NCBI GenBank assembly: GCA_017455185.1
Contig: JAFTBN010000007.1
Coordinates: 1 to 48,751 of the forward strand
Origin: Clostridia bacterium
GTDB taxonomy: Bacteria > Bacillota > Clostridia > Oscillospirales > CAG-272
Direction: 5' to 3'
DNA: 48,751 bases
Shown: one piece after another, positions 15,982-24,806 of the stretch
Layout: each line of letters starts with the position of its first letter
Position numbering within the stretch: position 1 is the first letter of the stretch
Position numbers and translations under genes: made by a program
The notes under the pieces: model-generated
What the model saw: only the letters and a program-made list of their open reading frames with translations
Told to the model about the DNA's origin: nothing
Database searches by the model: none

Positions 15982-16628
15982 CAGTCATAGGCCGACAGAC
16001 CGCCGTTTTCGTAATAAGGGGCCTCGGCCCGGACGGTGGTCGGGGCGGAATGCCCGGAATACAGGACCGTATCGGGCGGAAGGGTCAGGATCTTTTTCCG
16101 GATGCTGGACAAAAGCTGGGACAGATTTCCTCCCGGGAAGGTGTAATTTCCGAAACTCCCCTTGAAGATGGTGTCCCCGACGAACGCAAGACCGGCCTGC
16201 CGGTCGTAATACAGGACCGAGTCGGTGGTATGCCCGGGCGTGTGGATGACCTCCAGATGAAGGCGCGAGGGCATAGGGAGGGAAAGCGAAGCCCCTTCGT
16301 CCAGGACACGGACGTTCTCAAGACGGATGCGGGGCGGAAAGTCCTGTGAAAGATTCCATTCCGGATTTTGCAGATAGAGGGGGCTGTTCCGGTGGGCATA
16401 AACCGGGACGCCGAATCTTTTTTGCAGCTCCTGCACCGCTCCGATGTGATCGAAGTGGCCGTGGGTCAGCAAAATGGAGTCAAGCGTGATTCCGCGCTCC
16501 AGAATCAGCGTCTGAAGCAGGTCGGGTTGTGCGCCGGGATCGATCAGAAACGCATGTCCGGTTTGTTCGTCGGCGTACAGATAGGCGTAAACCGGAATGG
16601 GGCCGTAGAGGTATATGGGTTCTATCAT
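15981..16628 (-). CDS. MBL-fold metallo-hydrolase (glyoxalase II-like)
   Basis: A 215-residue single-domain metallo-beta-lactamase-fold hydrolase. It has the metal motif THGHFDHIG (His56, His58, Asp60, His61), a third ligand in HTPGHTTDS, FVGDTIFKGSFG with the bridging Asp, and a final GHSAPTT. This is the layout of small hydroxyacylglutathione-hydrolase-like proteins widespread in Clostridia. The true substrate is unknown. I start at the internal ATG with AAGGGA 6-7 nt upstream, rather than five codons earlier. The gene is alone on this strand between the proB pair and the sugar-catabolism operon. Confidence 0.88.
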   Translation of the reverse strand: MIEPIYLYGPIPVYAYLYADEQTGHAFLIDPGAQPDLLQTLILERGITLDSILLTHGHFDHIGAVQELQKRFGVPVYAHRNSPLYLQNPEWNLSQDFPPRIRLENVRVLDEGASLSLPMPSRLHLEVIHTPGHTTDSVLYYDRQAGLAFVGDTIFKGSFGNYTFPGGNLSQLLSSIRKKILTLPPDTVLYSGHSAPTTVRAEAPYYENGGLSAYD

Positions 16629-16772
16629 ATCATTTCCCTTCATTTCAGCAGGGTGTTGGATTCTGAAGCGGAGGCGGGCTTTTGCCGGCTTATTATGGCC
16701 GCAAAAGCGTGATTGGCCGGGTTTGCTCAGCTTTGGCTTTTTTCCGGATCATGCGGCATATGGTGCAACGGA

Positions 16773-16800
16773 AGGGGTTCAGGCTGATGCCTGAACCCCT
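16773..16800 (-). terminator. Terminator of the ThuA-isomerase-oxidoreductase operon
   Basis: AGGGGTTCAGGC (16773-16784) pairs perfectly with GCCTGAACCCCT (16789-16800) around a four-base loop. The U-tract on the minus strand is weak. It lies 20 nt after the oxidoreductase stop. Confidence 0.7.
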
Positions 16801-16819
16801 TCTGCGGTCAACGAACCGG

Positions 16820-17986
16820 TCAGATCTTCGGAATCTGGATCTTGATTTCGCGGCCCAGTCTGGCGGAACGCGCGATTCCGTCGAGAATGGCTTGATTGTA
16901 AATGATCTGGGAAGAGGGAACCGGCGCCGGCGTACCGTTCTTGCAGGCATCCAGGAAGGACCGGATCTTCTTGTCGAACAGATTGCCGTCGGACGGAATG
17001 ATCGGAACTTCGGTGGTCATGTTGACGCCGCCGATGGTCTTGTAAATCTTCATCGGACCGCCTACGGTTCCGTTCCAGCAGTCGGTGGACGGAATACGCA
17101 AGCCTGCTTTTGTGCCCAGGATGATGGTGTCACCGGGCGTGTCGATGTTCATGGCCCATGCAATCCGGAAGTCGAGGATGATGCCGCCTTCCAGGCGGAT
17201 AAACGCGGCGGCGAAATCGTCCACGGAGAAGGCTTTTGCGTATTCGGGATGATTCGGATAGGACGCGGGATCCTTGCCGAAGAAGTCGGACTTGTATCCG
17301 GTTACGGTCAGAGGCTTCGGATAGCCCACCGCGTTGAGCACCATGTCAAGGCTGTAGCAGCCGATGTCGGCCAGAGCGCCCAGACCCGCAGTCTCGTCGG
17401 CGATGAAGGAGGTGCCGAACGGAGTCGGGATGCCCCGACGGCGTCCGCCGCCGGTCTGGATGTAGTAAACTTTGCCCAGTTCTCCCGAGTCGACGATCTT
17501 CTTGATCATCTGCATGTTGGCGTCCAGACGGGGCTGGAAGCCGATGGAGAGGACTTTTCCGCTTTCCTTTTCGGCGCGCATGACTTCAACCGCTTCGTCG
17601 AGCGTTACGGTGAAGGGTTTTTCCAGAAGAACGTTCACGCCCTTTTGCAGCGCGTAGATGGTCGGAATCGCGTGCTGGCGGTTGTACGTGCAGACGCTGA
17701 CTGCGTCCAGATGAAGGCTTTCGTCGTCCAGCATTTCCTTGTGGGAGGCATAGTCGGTCTTGACGCCCTCCACGCCGTTGCGTTCGAAGAAAGCGGCGGC
17801 TTTCCCGGGAATGAGATCGCATCCGGCCACGATTTCAACGTCCTGCATCTTCTTGTAGGAGTTGATGTGGGATCCGGCAATCCATCCGCATCCGATGAAG
17901 CCGATTCTCAGTTTGCGGGAAGTGTCGATTCTGACTTCCTGCTTCTGGTTTGCATAGTCCAGATTTTTGTCCATTTTTTCAGCCAT
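16820..17986 (-). CDS. Gfo/Idh/MocA family oxidoreductase
   Basis: This family oxidises or reduces sugars and inositols with NAD(P). The 388-residue protein has a Rossmann start (RIGFIGCGWIAGSHIN, after a 27-residue N-terminal extension), the conserved lysine motif LLEKPFTV, and ADIGCYSLDMVLN, where Asp and a nearby Tyr or His usually serve catalysis. GGAGAG just before MAEKM decides the start over a frame opening 13 codons earlier. It is the last gene of a three-gene operon with a sugar isomerase/epimerase-like protein and a ThuA-like protein. In known relatives this set degrades or converts a keto-sugar or inositol-like compound. The substrate cannot be told from sequence. Confidence 0.9.
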   Translation of the reverse strand: MAEKMDKNLDYANQKQEVRIDTSRKLRIGFIGCGWIAGSHINSYKKMQDVEIVAGCDLIPGKAAAFFERNGVEGVKTDYASHKEMLDDESLHLDAVSVCTYNRQHAIPTIYALQKGVNVLLEKPFTVTLDEAVEVMRAEKESGKVLSIGFQPRLDANMQMIKKIVDSGELGKVYYIQTGGGRRRGIPTPFGTSFIADETAGLGALADIGCYSLDMVLNAVGYPKPLTVTGYKSDFFGKDPASYPNHPEYAKAFSVDDFAAAFIRLEGGIILDFRIAWAMNIDTPGDTIILGTKAGLRIPSTDCWNGTVGGPMKIYKTIGGVNMTTEVPIIPSDGNLFDKKIRSFLDACKNGTPAPVPSSQIIYNQAILDGIARSARLGREIKIQIPKI

Positions 17987-18014
17987 TTGAGTCTCTCCTT
18001 GTATTCGTTTTCCT

Positions 18015-18833
18015 TTAATATCCAAGAGTTTTGAGGTAGGCGCGGCTTTCCCGGATGCTTTCCAGCGGAGTCAGTCCCAGAGAGGGGCTGTCCTGCTCGA
18101 CCACCAGCCATTTGGCGCCGGCGCGGACGGATGCTTCGAGAATCGGCGGCCAGTCCTGCACGCCTTTTCCGATCGGACGGAAGGCGAATTTTTCCTGCGA
18201 CGCCTGTTTTTCGTCGTCCTTGATGCCGATGAGTTTGTACATGTTTTCGCTCCGGCTCCCGGCGAAGTCCTTGAGGTGCACGACGGGCGAGCGGCCTGCG
18301 TACCGGTCCAGGTAGGCGACGGGGTCTTCTCCGGCCACTTTGACCCAGCAGGTGTCAAACTCGGTCTGAAGCAGATCGGCCGGGACGCTGCGGTACAAAA
18401 GATCGAGAGCGTATTCGCCATCCAGGCGGGTGAATTCGAAGTCGTGGTTGTGGTAGAGCAGCTGCATGCCGAGCGAGTGGGCGACACGCCCCAGTTTGGC
18501 GGCGTTTTCCACTACCTGCCCGAATCCGGGCGTGCCGGGACGCAGGTCGGGCGTCAGGTAGGGAATGGCAACATAGGAGCAGCCGATCCGGGCGTACTGT
18601 CCCAGAACCCCCTCAGGGTCTGCGACCATATCGGCATAAGGGACATGGGCGGAAACAGGGACAAGTCCGATGCTTTGGCAGAGCGCGCGGACCTCTTCGG
18701 GAGAACGGCCGTACAGACCGGCGAATTCCACGCCGTCGTAGCCGTATTCCTTGATCCGCTTCAGGGTTCCTTCAAAATCGGCGGCGGCTTCCTCCCGCAC
18801 CGAATAAATCTGTACACCAACGGGAAGGGACAT
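18015..18833 (-). CDS. Sugar phosphate isomerase/epimerase (xylose isomerase-like TIM barrel)
   Basis: A 272-residue AP-endonuclease-2-fold TIM barrel, of the size and pattern of the IolE/hydroxypyruvate-isomerase relatives. Landmarks are VGVQIYSVRE at the start, GYDGVEFAG for the first metal-binding Glu strand, LLYHNHDFEF for a conserved His pair, TEFDTCW and VVHLKDF with further metal ligands, and a Glu near the end (VVEQDS). It converts some ketose or inosose, but I cannot say which. Its end lies 28 nt from the start of the oxidoreductase gene, so the two are co-transcribed and probably act in sequence on the same sugar. Confidence 0.88.
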   Translation of the reverse strand: MSLPVGVQIYSVREEAAADFEGTLKRIKEYGYDGVEFAGLYGRSPEEVRALCQSIGLVPVSAHVPYADMVADPEGVLGQYARIGCSYVAIPYLTPDLRPGTPGFGQVVENAAKLGRVAHSLGMQLLYHNHDFEFTRLDGEYALDLLYRSVPADLLQTEFDTCWVKVAGEDPVAYLDRYAGRSPVVHLKDFAGSRSENMYKLIGIKDDEKQASQEKFAFRPIGKGVQDWPPILEASVRAGAKWLVVEQDSPSLGLTPLESIRESRAYLKTLGY

Positions 18834-18846
18834 ATGGATACCTCAC

Positions 18847-19584
18847 TTAAGAATTTGCTTTTCTCGGCACGGCCGGGGCGGGGCAGGGAATTGTCTCGCG
18901 CGGCTGAATGCCGGAATATACGTAATGGACGGCCTGCCGGATGACCCGCTGAATGTCGGGGTTATGATAGGCCGGATAGGTTTCGTGTCCGGGCTGGAAA
19001 TAGAAGATTTTTCCGTTTCCGCGCCGGTACACCATGCCGGAGCGCATGACTTCTCCCTGTTCGAACCAGCTGATGAACAGCAATTCGTCCGGCCGGGGGA
19101 AAATCAGGGGCTCGCCGTACATTTCCTCGGCGTCCAGCTCAATGTAGCGGCCGAGTCCTCGGGCGATGGGATGATTGGGTTCGGTGACCCAGACAAGGCA
19201 GCGGTCGTTGCTTTCCCGCCAGGTCATCTCCTCGGAGTGGGTTCCCATGAGAAGACGGAACGGCTTGCTGGCGTGCGCCGAATGCAGGGCGATCAGCCCC
19301 ATCCCGTTCTGCACGCGGTTGACGATTTTTGCGGCCAGTTCGTCCGGCACCTGTTCGTGGGCCATATGTCCCCACCAGATCAGAACGTCGGTCTGCTCAA
19401 GCAGGGCGTCGGGCAGGCCGCATTCGGGCATGTCCAGCGTGGCGGTGCGTACTTCCAGTTTGGGGTCCTTCGAAAGGAACTCCCGGATGCAGCCGTGAAG
19501 TCCGGTCGGGTAGATTTCCTTTACCCGGGGATCGGTTCGGTCGTGTAGGTTTTCGTTCCATACGGTAACGCGAATCGCAGACAT
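18847..19584 (-). CDS. ThuA domain protein
   Basis: ThuA-like proteins (trehalose utilisation family) have a class I glutamine-amidotransferase-like fold, and in some bacteria are needed for conversion of trehalose-like disaccharides to keto-sugars. This 245-residue protein has the typical TDVLIWWGHMAHEQV (residues about 60-75), GLIALHSAHASKP with the conserved His, and PDELLFISWFEQGEV followed by GKIFYFQPGHE. A frame opening 21 codons earlier exists, but GGAGGA 7 nt upstream and the match of MSAIRVTVWNEN to the family N-terminus favour this ATG. It is first in the operon. Confidence 0.85.
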   Translation of the reverse strand: MSAIRVTVWNENLHDRTDPRVKEIYPTGLHGCIREFLSKDPKLEVRTATLDMPECGLPDALLEQTDVLIWWGHMAHEQVPDELAAKIVNRVQNGMGLIALHSAHASKPFRLLMGTHSEEMTWRESNDRCLVWVTEPNHPIARGLGRYIELDAEEMYGEPLIFPRPDELLFISWFEQGEVMRSGMVYRRGNGKIFYFQPGHETYPAYHNPDIQRVIRQAVHYVYSGIQPRETIPCPAPAVPRKANS

Positions 19585-19618
19585 AATCGTCCTCCGCTTC
19601 AAAGTAGTATGTAAAAAA

Positions 19619-19647
19619 AGTATAGCATCGGGCGCGGGCAAAGTCAA
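19619..19647 (-). promoter_or_regulatory. Promoter of the ThuA operon
   Basis: On the minus strand TTGACT, a 17-nt spacer, then TATACT. It lies about 35 nt upstream of the ThuA start. Confidence 0.8.
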
Positions 19648-19788
19648 CCAAATGGCGGGATAAAAAGGGGAGAAACCCGCATTTTTCTTTGGCCTGTGCA
19701 GCCCCGGACCCGGACGCCGAAGCGGTTTTTGGGGGATGCTCGGGGGTTACTTTTTTTCTCTTTCTTCCGAGCAGAAGAGAAATTCTTC

Positions 19789-19817
19789 TTGAAGAAGAAA
19801 AGCGCCTGTGCTATAAT
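19789..19817 (+). promoter_or_regulatory. Promoter of the long carbohydrate and amino-acid operon
   Basis: TTGAAG, a 17-nt spacer, then TATAAT. It is the only strong promoter I find ahead of eleven closely spaced + strand genes reaching to 30774. Confidence 0.75.
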
Positions 19818-19890
19818 CATAATGGAGATTAATATTTATATTATATCTCCAGGCAGAAAGTCCGCGCCAGAGCGCGGAAAAGACAGAAAG

Positions 19891-20802
19891 ATGAGTGAAA
19901 AGGAAAAAATGAAAACGCAAGAAAAAGAGACCGACGGGCGCCGGATCGATCTGCATACGCATTCGACCTGCTCGGACGGTTCCATGCGTCCCGCAGAAGT
20001 CGTGCAGTGCGCCAAAGAGCACGGGCTTTGCGCTATGGCGCTGTCGGATCACGACACCGTGGCGGGCGTGGAGGAGGCCATGCAGGCGGGAAAGAAATTG
20101 GGTGTGGAGGTCATCCCGGCCATCGAACTTTCCGCGCAGTCCGAAACCGAAACGCACATGCTGGGGTATTTCGTGGACATTCACAACCGTCAGTTGCATG
20201 ACACCATGCGCCGGGTGATTGAAGTCCGTCAGCAGCGTTCCCAGGACAATTGCGACGCGCTGCGCCGTCTGGGCTTTGACGTGACCATGGAGGAAGCGGC
20301 ACAGCTGGCCGGAGGCGAAATGCTCTGCCGGGCCCACTTTGCTCGCCTGCTGGTCAACAAGGGGTACTGCTCCTCGGTCAAGGAGGCCTTTGACGTCTAT
20401 CTGGGAGTCGGAAAGCCCGCGTATTCCTCCCGGCAGGCCCTGACCGACATTGAGGCAATTGAACTGATCCACGAAGCGGGCGGAATCGCCGTCGCGGCTC
20501 ACCTCAACCAGATGAAACGGGACGACGAGCATCTGGACGCCTATATCCGGCGCCTGAAGGAGGCAGGGCTGGACGGTGTGGAAGGCTACTACACCGAGTA
20601 CACCCCCGACATGTTCCTGAAATACAACGCGCTGGCCCGCAAATACGATCTGATCATTTCGGGCGGATCGGATTTCCACGGCGCGATGAAGCCGCACATC
20701 ACCATAGGAAAGGGAACCGGAAACCTGTCCATTCCGTATTCGGTGCTGGAAGGCATGAAACAATACTATCAACTCAAGTATTCAAACAGAAAAGAAGGGT
20801 AA
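19891..20802 (+). CDS. PHP domain phosphoesterase (RNase AM / TrpH type)
   Basis: PHP proteins are metal-dependent phosphoesterases. The 303-residue protein has RIDLHTHSTCSDGSM with the first His pair, LSDHDTVAGV with His and Asp, VIPAIELSA with the Glu, THMLGYFVD with a further His, and SGGSDFHGAMKP at the end. These are the complete metal-ligand positions of the family whose E. coli member RNase AM (YciV) removes 5' nucleotides and pAp. The start is uncertain: a second ATG six codons on (19909) has AAGGA at the right distance. Its stop is 4 nt before the gnd ATG, so translation is coupled. A role with the following sugar genes is not obvious. Confidence 0.88.
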   Translation: MSEKEKMKTQEKETDGRRIDLHTHSTCSDGSMRPAEVVQCAKEHGLCAMALSDHDTVAGVEEAMQAGKKLGVEVIPAIELSAQSETETHMLGYFVDIHNRQLHDTMRRVIEVRQQRSQDNCDALRRLGFDVTMEEAAQLAGGEMLCRAHFARLLVNKGYCSSVKEAFDVYLGVGKPAYSSRQALTDIEAIELIHEAGGIAVAAHLNQMKRDDEHLDAYIRRLKEAGLDGVEGYYTEYTPDMFLKYNALARKYDLIISGGSDFHGAMKPHITIGKGTGNLSIPYSVLEGMKQYYQLKYSNRKEG

Positions 20803-20806
20803 AGCA

Positions 20807-22267
20807 ATGGAGAAAAAGAAATTGGCGGACATCGGCCTTATCGGCCTGGCCGTAATGGGAGAGAATCTGGTTTTGAACATGGCGGACCATGGGTTCACCG
20901 TGGCGGTATACAACCGGACGGTGGAAAAGGTACACCATTTCGTGGAGGGACGCGGAGCGCAGGCTTCGGTCATCGGAACGGAGAGTCTGAAAGAATTGGT
21001 TTCCAAACTGAGCAAACCCCGCATCGTGATGATGATGATCAAGGCCGGCAAACCCGTGGACGAGATGATTGAACAGCTGCTCCCGCTTCTCGAGCCGGGA
21101 GACGTGATTGTGGACGGAGGCAACGCCCATTATCCCGATACCATGCGCCGTACGGCGTATGTGGAGAGCCGGGGCCTTCTGTATATCGGCACGGGTGTAT
21201 CGGGCGGAGAGGAAGGTGCAAGACACGGACCTTCCATGATGCCGGGCGGATCTCCCGCAGCCTGGCCGCTGGTCAAGCCGATCTTCCAGGCGATTTGCGC
21301 CAAGGTGGAGGACGGTTCCCCCTGCTGCGACTGGGTGGGCGAGAACGGCGCCGGCCACTACGTCAAGATGGTGCACAACGGAATCGAGTACGGCGACATG
21401 CAGCTGATCTGCGAAGCGTATCAGTTCATGCGCGACTATCTGGGCATGACCAACGAGGAGATGCACGACGTGTTTGCCGAGTGGAACCGGGGCGAGCTGG
21501 ACAGCTATCTGATTGAGATCACCCGGGATATTCTGGCGTACAAGGACACGGACGGTTCTTATGTGGTCGATAAGATCCTGGATACGGCCGGACAGAAAGG
21601 AACCGGCAAGTGGACCGGAATCGCAGCGCTGGATGAGGGCGTTCCGCTGACCCTGATCGGCGAGGCCGTGTTTGCCCGCTGCCTGTCGGCCATGAAGGAG
21701 GAACGCGTTGCCGCCTCTTCGGTTCTTGCGGGCGGAATTGCCCGGTTTGAGGGCGACAGGGCGGAGATGGTGGAAATGCTGCGCCGGGCCCTGCTGGCTT
21801 CCAAGATCGTTTCCTACGCCCAGGGATATACCCTGATGCGTACGGCTGCTGCCACATACGGGTGGAACCTGAATTACGGCGGCATCGCCCTGATGTGGAG
21901 GGGCGGCTGCATCATCCGCAGCGTCTTTTTGGGGAAAATCAAGGAGGCGTTCGACGAGAATCCGGACCTGAGCAATCTGCTTCTCTCCCCCTATTTCAGC
22001 GGAAAGATTGCCGAACTGCTGCCGGCATGGCGCCGGGTCGTCGCGGCAGCCGTAAGCGCCGGAGTTCCCATGCCCGCGTTTGCCGCGGCTCTGACCTATT
22101 ACGACGGGTATCGCTGCGGGCGGCTTCCGGCCAACCTGCTGCAGGCGCAGAGAGACTATTTCGGCGCTCACACCTATGAGCGCACCGACGCACCGCGCGG
22201 ACAGTTCTTCCATACGGACTGGACCGGCCACGGCGGAGATACGGCGGCAAGTCAATATACGGTTTGA
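20807..22267 (+). CDS. gnd: 6-phosphogluconate dehydrogenase, decarboxylating
   Basis: It converts 6-phosphogluconate to ribulose 5-phosphate with NADP, in the pentose phosphate pathway. The 486-residue protein is full length. Landmarks are the Rossmann loop GLAVMGENLVLNMADHG, VYNRT, IVDGGNAHYPDT, the signature GTGVSGGEEGARHGPSMMPG, and GAGHYVKMVHNGIEYGDMQL with the catalytic Lys and the sugar-phosphate binding residues. The C-terminal helix and tail (TDWTGHGGDTAASQYTV) are present. It follows the PHP gene by 4 nt and precedes a KDG-kinase-like gene, which suggests gluconate or ketogluconate use along with the oxidative pentose route. Confidence 0.96.
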   Translation: MEKKKLADIGLIGLAVMGENLVLNMADHGFTVAVYNRTVEKVHHFVEGRGAQASVIGTESLKELVSKLSKPRIVMMMIKAGKPVDEMIEQLLPLLEPGDVIVDGGNAHYPDTMRRTAYVESRGLLYIGTGVSGGEEGARHGPSMMPGGSPAAWPLVKPIFQAICAKVEDGSPCCDWVGENGAGHYVKMVHNGIEYGDMQLICEAYQFMRDYLGMTNEEMHDVFAEWNRGELDSYLIEITRDILAYKDTDGSYVVDKILDTAGQKGTGKWTGIAALDEGVPLTLIGEAVFARCLSAMKEERVAASSVLAGGIARFEGDRAEMVEMLRRALLASKIVSYAQGYTLMRTAAATYGWNLNYGGIALMWRGGCIIRSVFLGKIKEAFDENPDLSNLLLSPYFSGKIAELLPAWRRVVAAAVSAGVPMPAFAAALTYYDGYRCGRLPANLLQAQRDYFGAHTYERTDAPRGQFFHTDWTGHGGDTAASQYTV

Positions 22268-22279
22268 GGAGGCATGGAA

Positions 22280-23347
22280 ATGAGACAGAATTACAAATAT
22301 GCGCTGGTCGTCCCGACCAGTATGGGCGTGCGGATTACCCCGCCCGACGGGCAGACCGTGGCATCTTCGGATCTGTTCCGCCTGCAGGCAACCAGCGCGG
22401 AGACCAACGTGGCGAGCATCAGCTCGTATCTGGGACTTCCGGTGCACGTCCTGACGACATTCGTCAAGGACAGTCCGATTGCCGCTTTCATCAAGCAGAA
22501 TCTCCGCTCCCGCGGGATGACGTTTGAGGGCCCCGAGGTGCCGCAGGGCGGTCCGTGGGGATATCGGCATCAGTTCAACATCGCGGACAGCGGGTACGGC
22601 GCCCGGGGCCCCAGGGTCCTGAACGACCGGGCCGGCGAGGTCGGCCGCACGCTTTCCATCAAGGATTTCGATCTGGAGCGCCTGTTCGGTACCGAGGGCG
22701 TGGCCGTGCTGCATGTGTCGGGCCTGATTTGCGCTCTGTCCGAGCAGACCGGTCAGTTCTGCCTGGAACTGGCACGCGCGGCCAAGAAACACGGCACCAT
22801 GATCAGCTTCGATCTGAATTACCGGGCCAGCTTCTGGGCCGGCAGAGAGCAGGAACTCCGCCGGATCTTCTCGGAAATCGCTTCGGTTTCGGACGTGCTG
22901 GTCGGGAACGAGGAAGACTTTCAGCTCTGCCTGGGCATCGAAGGACCCGAGGCGGGCGGCAAGGACCTTTCGGGCAAGATCGACGCGTTCCGCGAGATGA
23001 TCGGCCGGGTGAGAAAGGAATATCCGGGCTGTCAGGTTTACGGAACCACGCTGCGCCAGGTTGTTGACGCAAACACTCATCTGTGGGGCGCGCTGCTGTG
23101 CGTGAACGGGGAATGGCAGATTGCCGAGCCCCGGCAGATTCACGTGCTGGATCGGATCGGCGGTGGAGACGGATTCGTCGGCGGACTGCTGTATGCCCTG
23201 ATTCGCGGATGGGACGCCGAAAAGATGCTTCAGTTTGCCTGGGCATCCGGCGCACTGGCAACGACTTTCCTGACGGATTACGCGCAGCCGTCGGATGAGG
23301 ATATGGTGATGAGCGTCTGGAGCGGAAACGCCCGCGTGAAGAGATAA
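22280..23347 (+). CDS. PfkB family sugar kinase, long KDG-kinase type
   Basis: This 355-residue PfkB kinase belongs, by its long form, to proteins annotated as 2-dehydro-3-deoxygluconokinase. Seen are SAETNVASISSYLGL for sugar binding, ISFDLNYRASFW, VLVGNEEDFQLCLG, and the catalytic loop DRIGGGDGFVGGLL near the C-terminus. It is only distantly like the second KDG kinase in this window (38433-39422). The start is the second ATG because AGGAGG then has 7 nt spacing, while the first ATG would have only 1 nt. The substrate is not certain; next to gnd, KDG or ketogluconate is plausible. Confidence 0.82.
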   Translation: MRQNYKYALVVPTSMGVRITPPDGQTVASSDLFRLQATSAETNVASISSYLGLPVHVLTTFVKDSPIAAFIKQNLRSRGMTFEGPEVPQGGPWGYRHQFNIADSGYGARGPRVLNDRAGEVGRTLSIKDFDLERLFGTEGVAVLHVSGLICALSEQTGQFCLELARAAKKHGTMISFDLNYRASFWAGREQELRRIFSEIASVSDVLVGNEEDFQLCLGIEGPEAGGKDLSGKIDAFREMIGRVRKEYPGCQVYGTTLRQVVDANTHLWGALLCVNGEWQIAEPRQIHVLDRIGGGDGFVGGLLYALIRGWDAEKMLQFAWASGALATTFLTDYAQPSDEDMVMSVWSGNARVKR

Positions 23348-23357
23348 GGAGAAGACA

Positions 23358-24746
23358 ATGAAACGCTTATTGGTTATCGGCTTGGTTTTGGCGCTGCTTT
23401 GCGCCGCTCTTGCGTCCTGTTCCATCGGGGACACAATCAAGGACGGAATCAATTCCATCGGGAAAACCGACGCGGAAAAAATGCAGGCGGTTCTCGAAAA
23501 GAAGGACAACGCTCTGCTGGAAAGCGGCGAGATTACGGGTAAATTTACCGCAAAGGACAAAGACGGGGTTGAACTGGTGCACAACCAGGAGACCTACCTG
23601 TTCCTGAACCGGGGCAAGGAAAACATGAAAGCTTACGCCGTTGCAACAAGCTTGACCGGAGACAAGTCCCGTCCGCTGTATTATGAGAACGGAACGATGT
23701 ATGTGGAAAACACAGTGAAGAACCGGGGCGCGGCCACGGCGGCCGACGTGGACCGGGTTCTGGAATCCGGCTACTCCTACACCGCCTATCTGCTTGCGCA
23801 GACCGTTTGGGGCAAGACGCCTTTTGCGGCCGAGCAGAACGCGGATACGAAGAACTGGAAGGGTTCCTATGACGTTTCCAAAGAAACGCTGATCGTTCTG
23901 GCAGCCATGAACGGGCTGAAGATCGATCTGACTGCGGATTCGGTGAAGAAGGCTCGGCTGCAGTTTGAGGCAACCGAGAACGGTCTGCCGCTTACGGCTG
24001 AGTTGACTATGGATGCATATACCGGTTCGCTTTTCAGTGGGGAAAAGGACGTGGCGGTGGAATTCAAAATCGAGATTTCCTTCCTTCACGGAAGCAAAAC
24101 CGCTTCCGATATTCCCTCGGTGAGCACCCCGGAGAATTACGTAGAACTCGGCGGAGTGGCTAAAGCGGTCCGCGCGAATATGTGCCTGGGGATCAAGGTC
24201 ATTTCTCCCGTTGCGGGCATGGAGCTTCTGATTACAACCTCAAAGGGAGACGAAGTGGAGAAAAACGGGCTGAGCTATACCGGAAAGTTCGAGGGCGACA
24301 AGCTTACGTTCAATTTTTCCACCTATACGATGGATCAGCTGGGGACCAAGACCGTCAGCAACCAGATTGTATTCGACGGGGAGGTCATGAAGACCACGGA
24401 CCCGCTGAAGACCGAAACCGAAACGCTTACCAAATCGGATTTGATGGACGTGACGGCGGGAACACTCCTGTTTAAGGGCATGAGCGTATCCAACCTGTCC
24501 AGAACGATGCAGAGCTGCTCCCTGACCGACAATGTCCTGACAGGCCGTCTGTCTGACGAGGACGTGCGTTCCGTTCTGGGTTTTTATGATCCGGAGGAGG
24601 AGTGCGAAATCAAGAGCAACTCTGTTGTTTTCACCCTGAACGACGCAGGCGACCTTGAATCGATTGTGCTCAATGTGAGCGCAGTCAAAGGCGGCGTTGA
24701 ATACAGCCGGAACGAATCGGCGACTTTCCCCTCGGACAACGGCTGA
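23358..24746 (+). CDS. Putative lipoprotein of unknown function
   Basis: A 462-residue protein with a strong signal peptide ending L-A-S-C (lipid Cys21). After it comes an amphipathic Lys/Asp-rich helix (residues 25-55), then long alternating beta-strand segments such as FEGDKLTFNFSTYTMD, suggesting a large beta-rich domain. I do not recognise a family and see no catalytic or metal motif. It sits 10 nt after the sugar kinase gene and 60 nt before GH92, so it may be a surface sensor or binding protein of the operon. It is not a standard ABC solute-binding protein by its pattern. Confidence 0.75.
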   Translation: MKRLLVIGLVLALLCAALASCSIGDTIKDGINSIGKTDAEKMQAVLEKKDNALLESGEITGKFTAKDKDGVELVHNQETYLFLNRGKENMKAYAVATSLTGDKSRPLYYENGTMYVENTVKNRGAATAADVDRVLESGYSYTAYLLAQTVWGKTPFAAEQNADTKNWKGSYDVSKETLIVLAAMNGLKIDLTADSVKKARLQFEATENGLPLTAELTMDAYTGSLFSGEKDVAVEFKIEISFLHGSKTASDIPSVSTPENYVELGGVAKAVRANMCLGIKVISPVAGMELLITTSKGDEVEKNGLSYTGKFEGDKLTFNFSTYTMDQLGTKTVSNQIVFDGEVMKTTDPLKTETETLTKSDLMDVTAGTLLFKGMSVSNLSRTMQSCSLTDNVLTGRLSDEDVRSVLGFYDPEEECEIKSNSVVFTLNDAGDLESIVLNVSAVKGGVEYSRNESATFPSDNG

Positions 24747-24806
24747 ACCGGACGGCGGGGATGATCAAACTCACAAAGGAGGCGGGACGAGGTCCCGAAT
24801 GAAACA

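Noticed and set aside
20774..23584. A 936-codon open frame on the minus strand, opposite gnd and the sugar kinase
   Set aside because: It spans two clear genes on the other strand, lacks any domain, and is a by-product of GC-rich third positions. Similar long antisense frames opposite PFOR and GH92 were rejected likewise.
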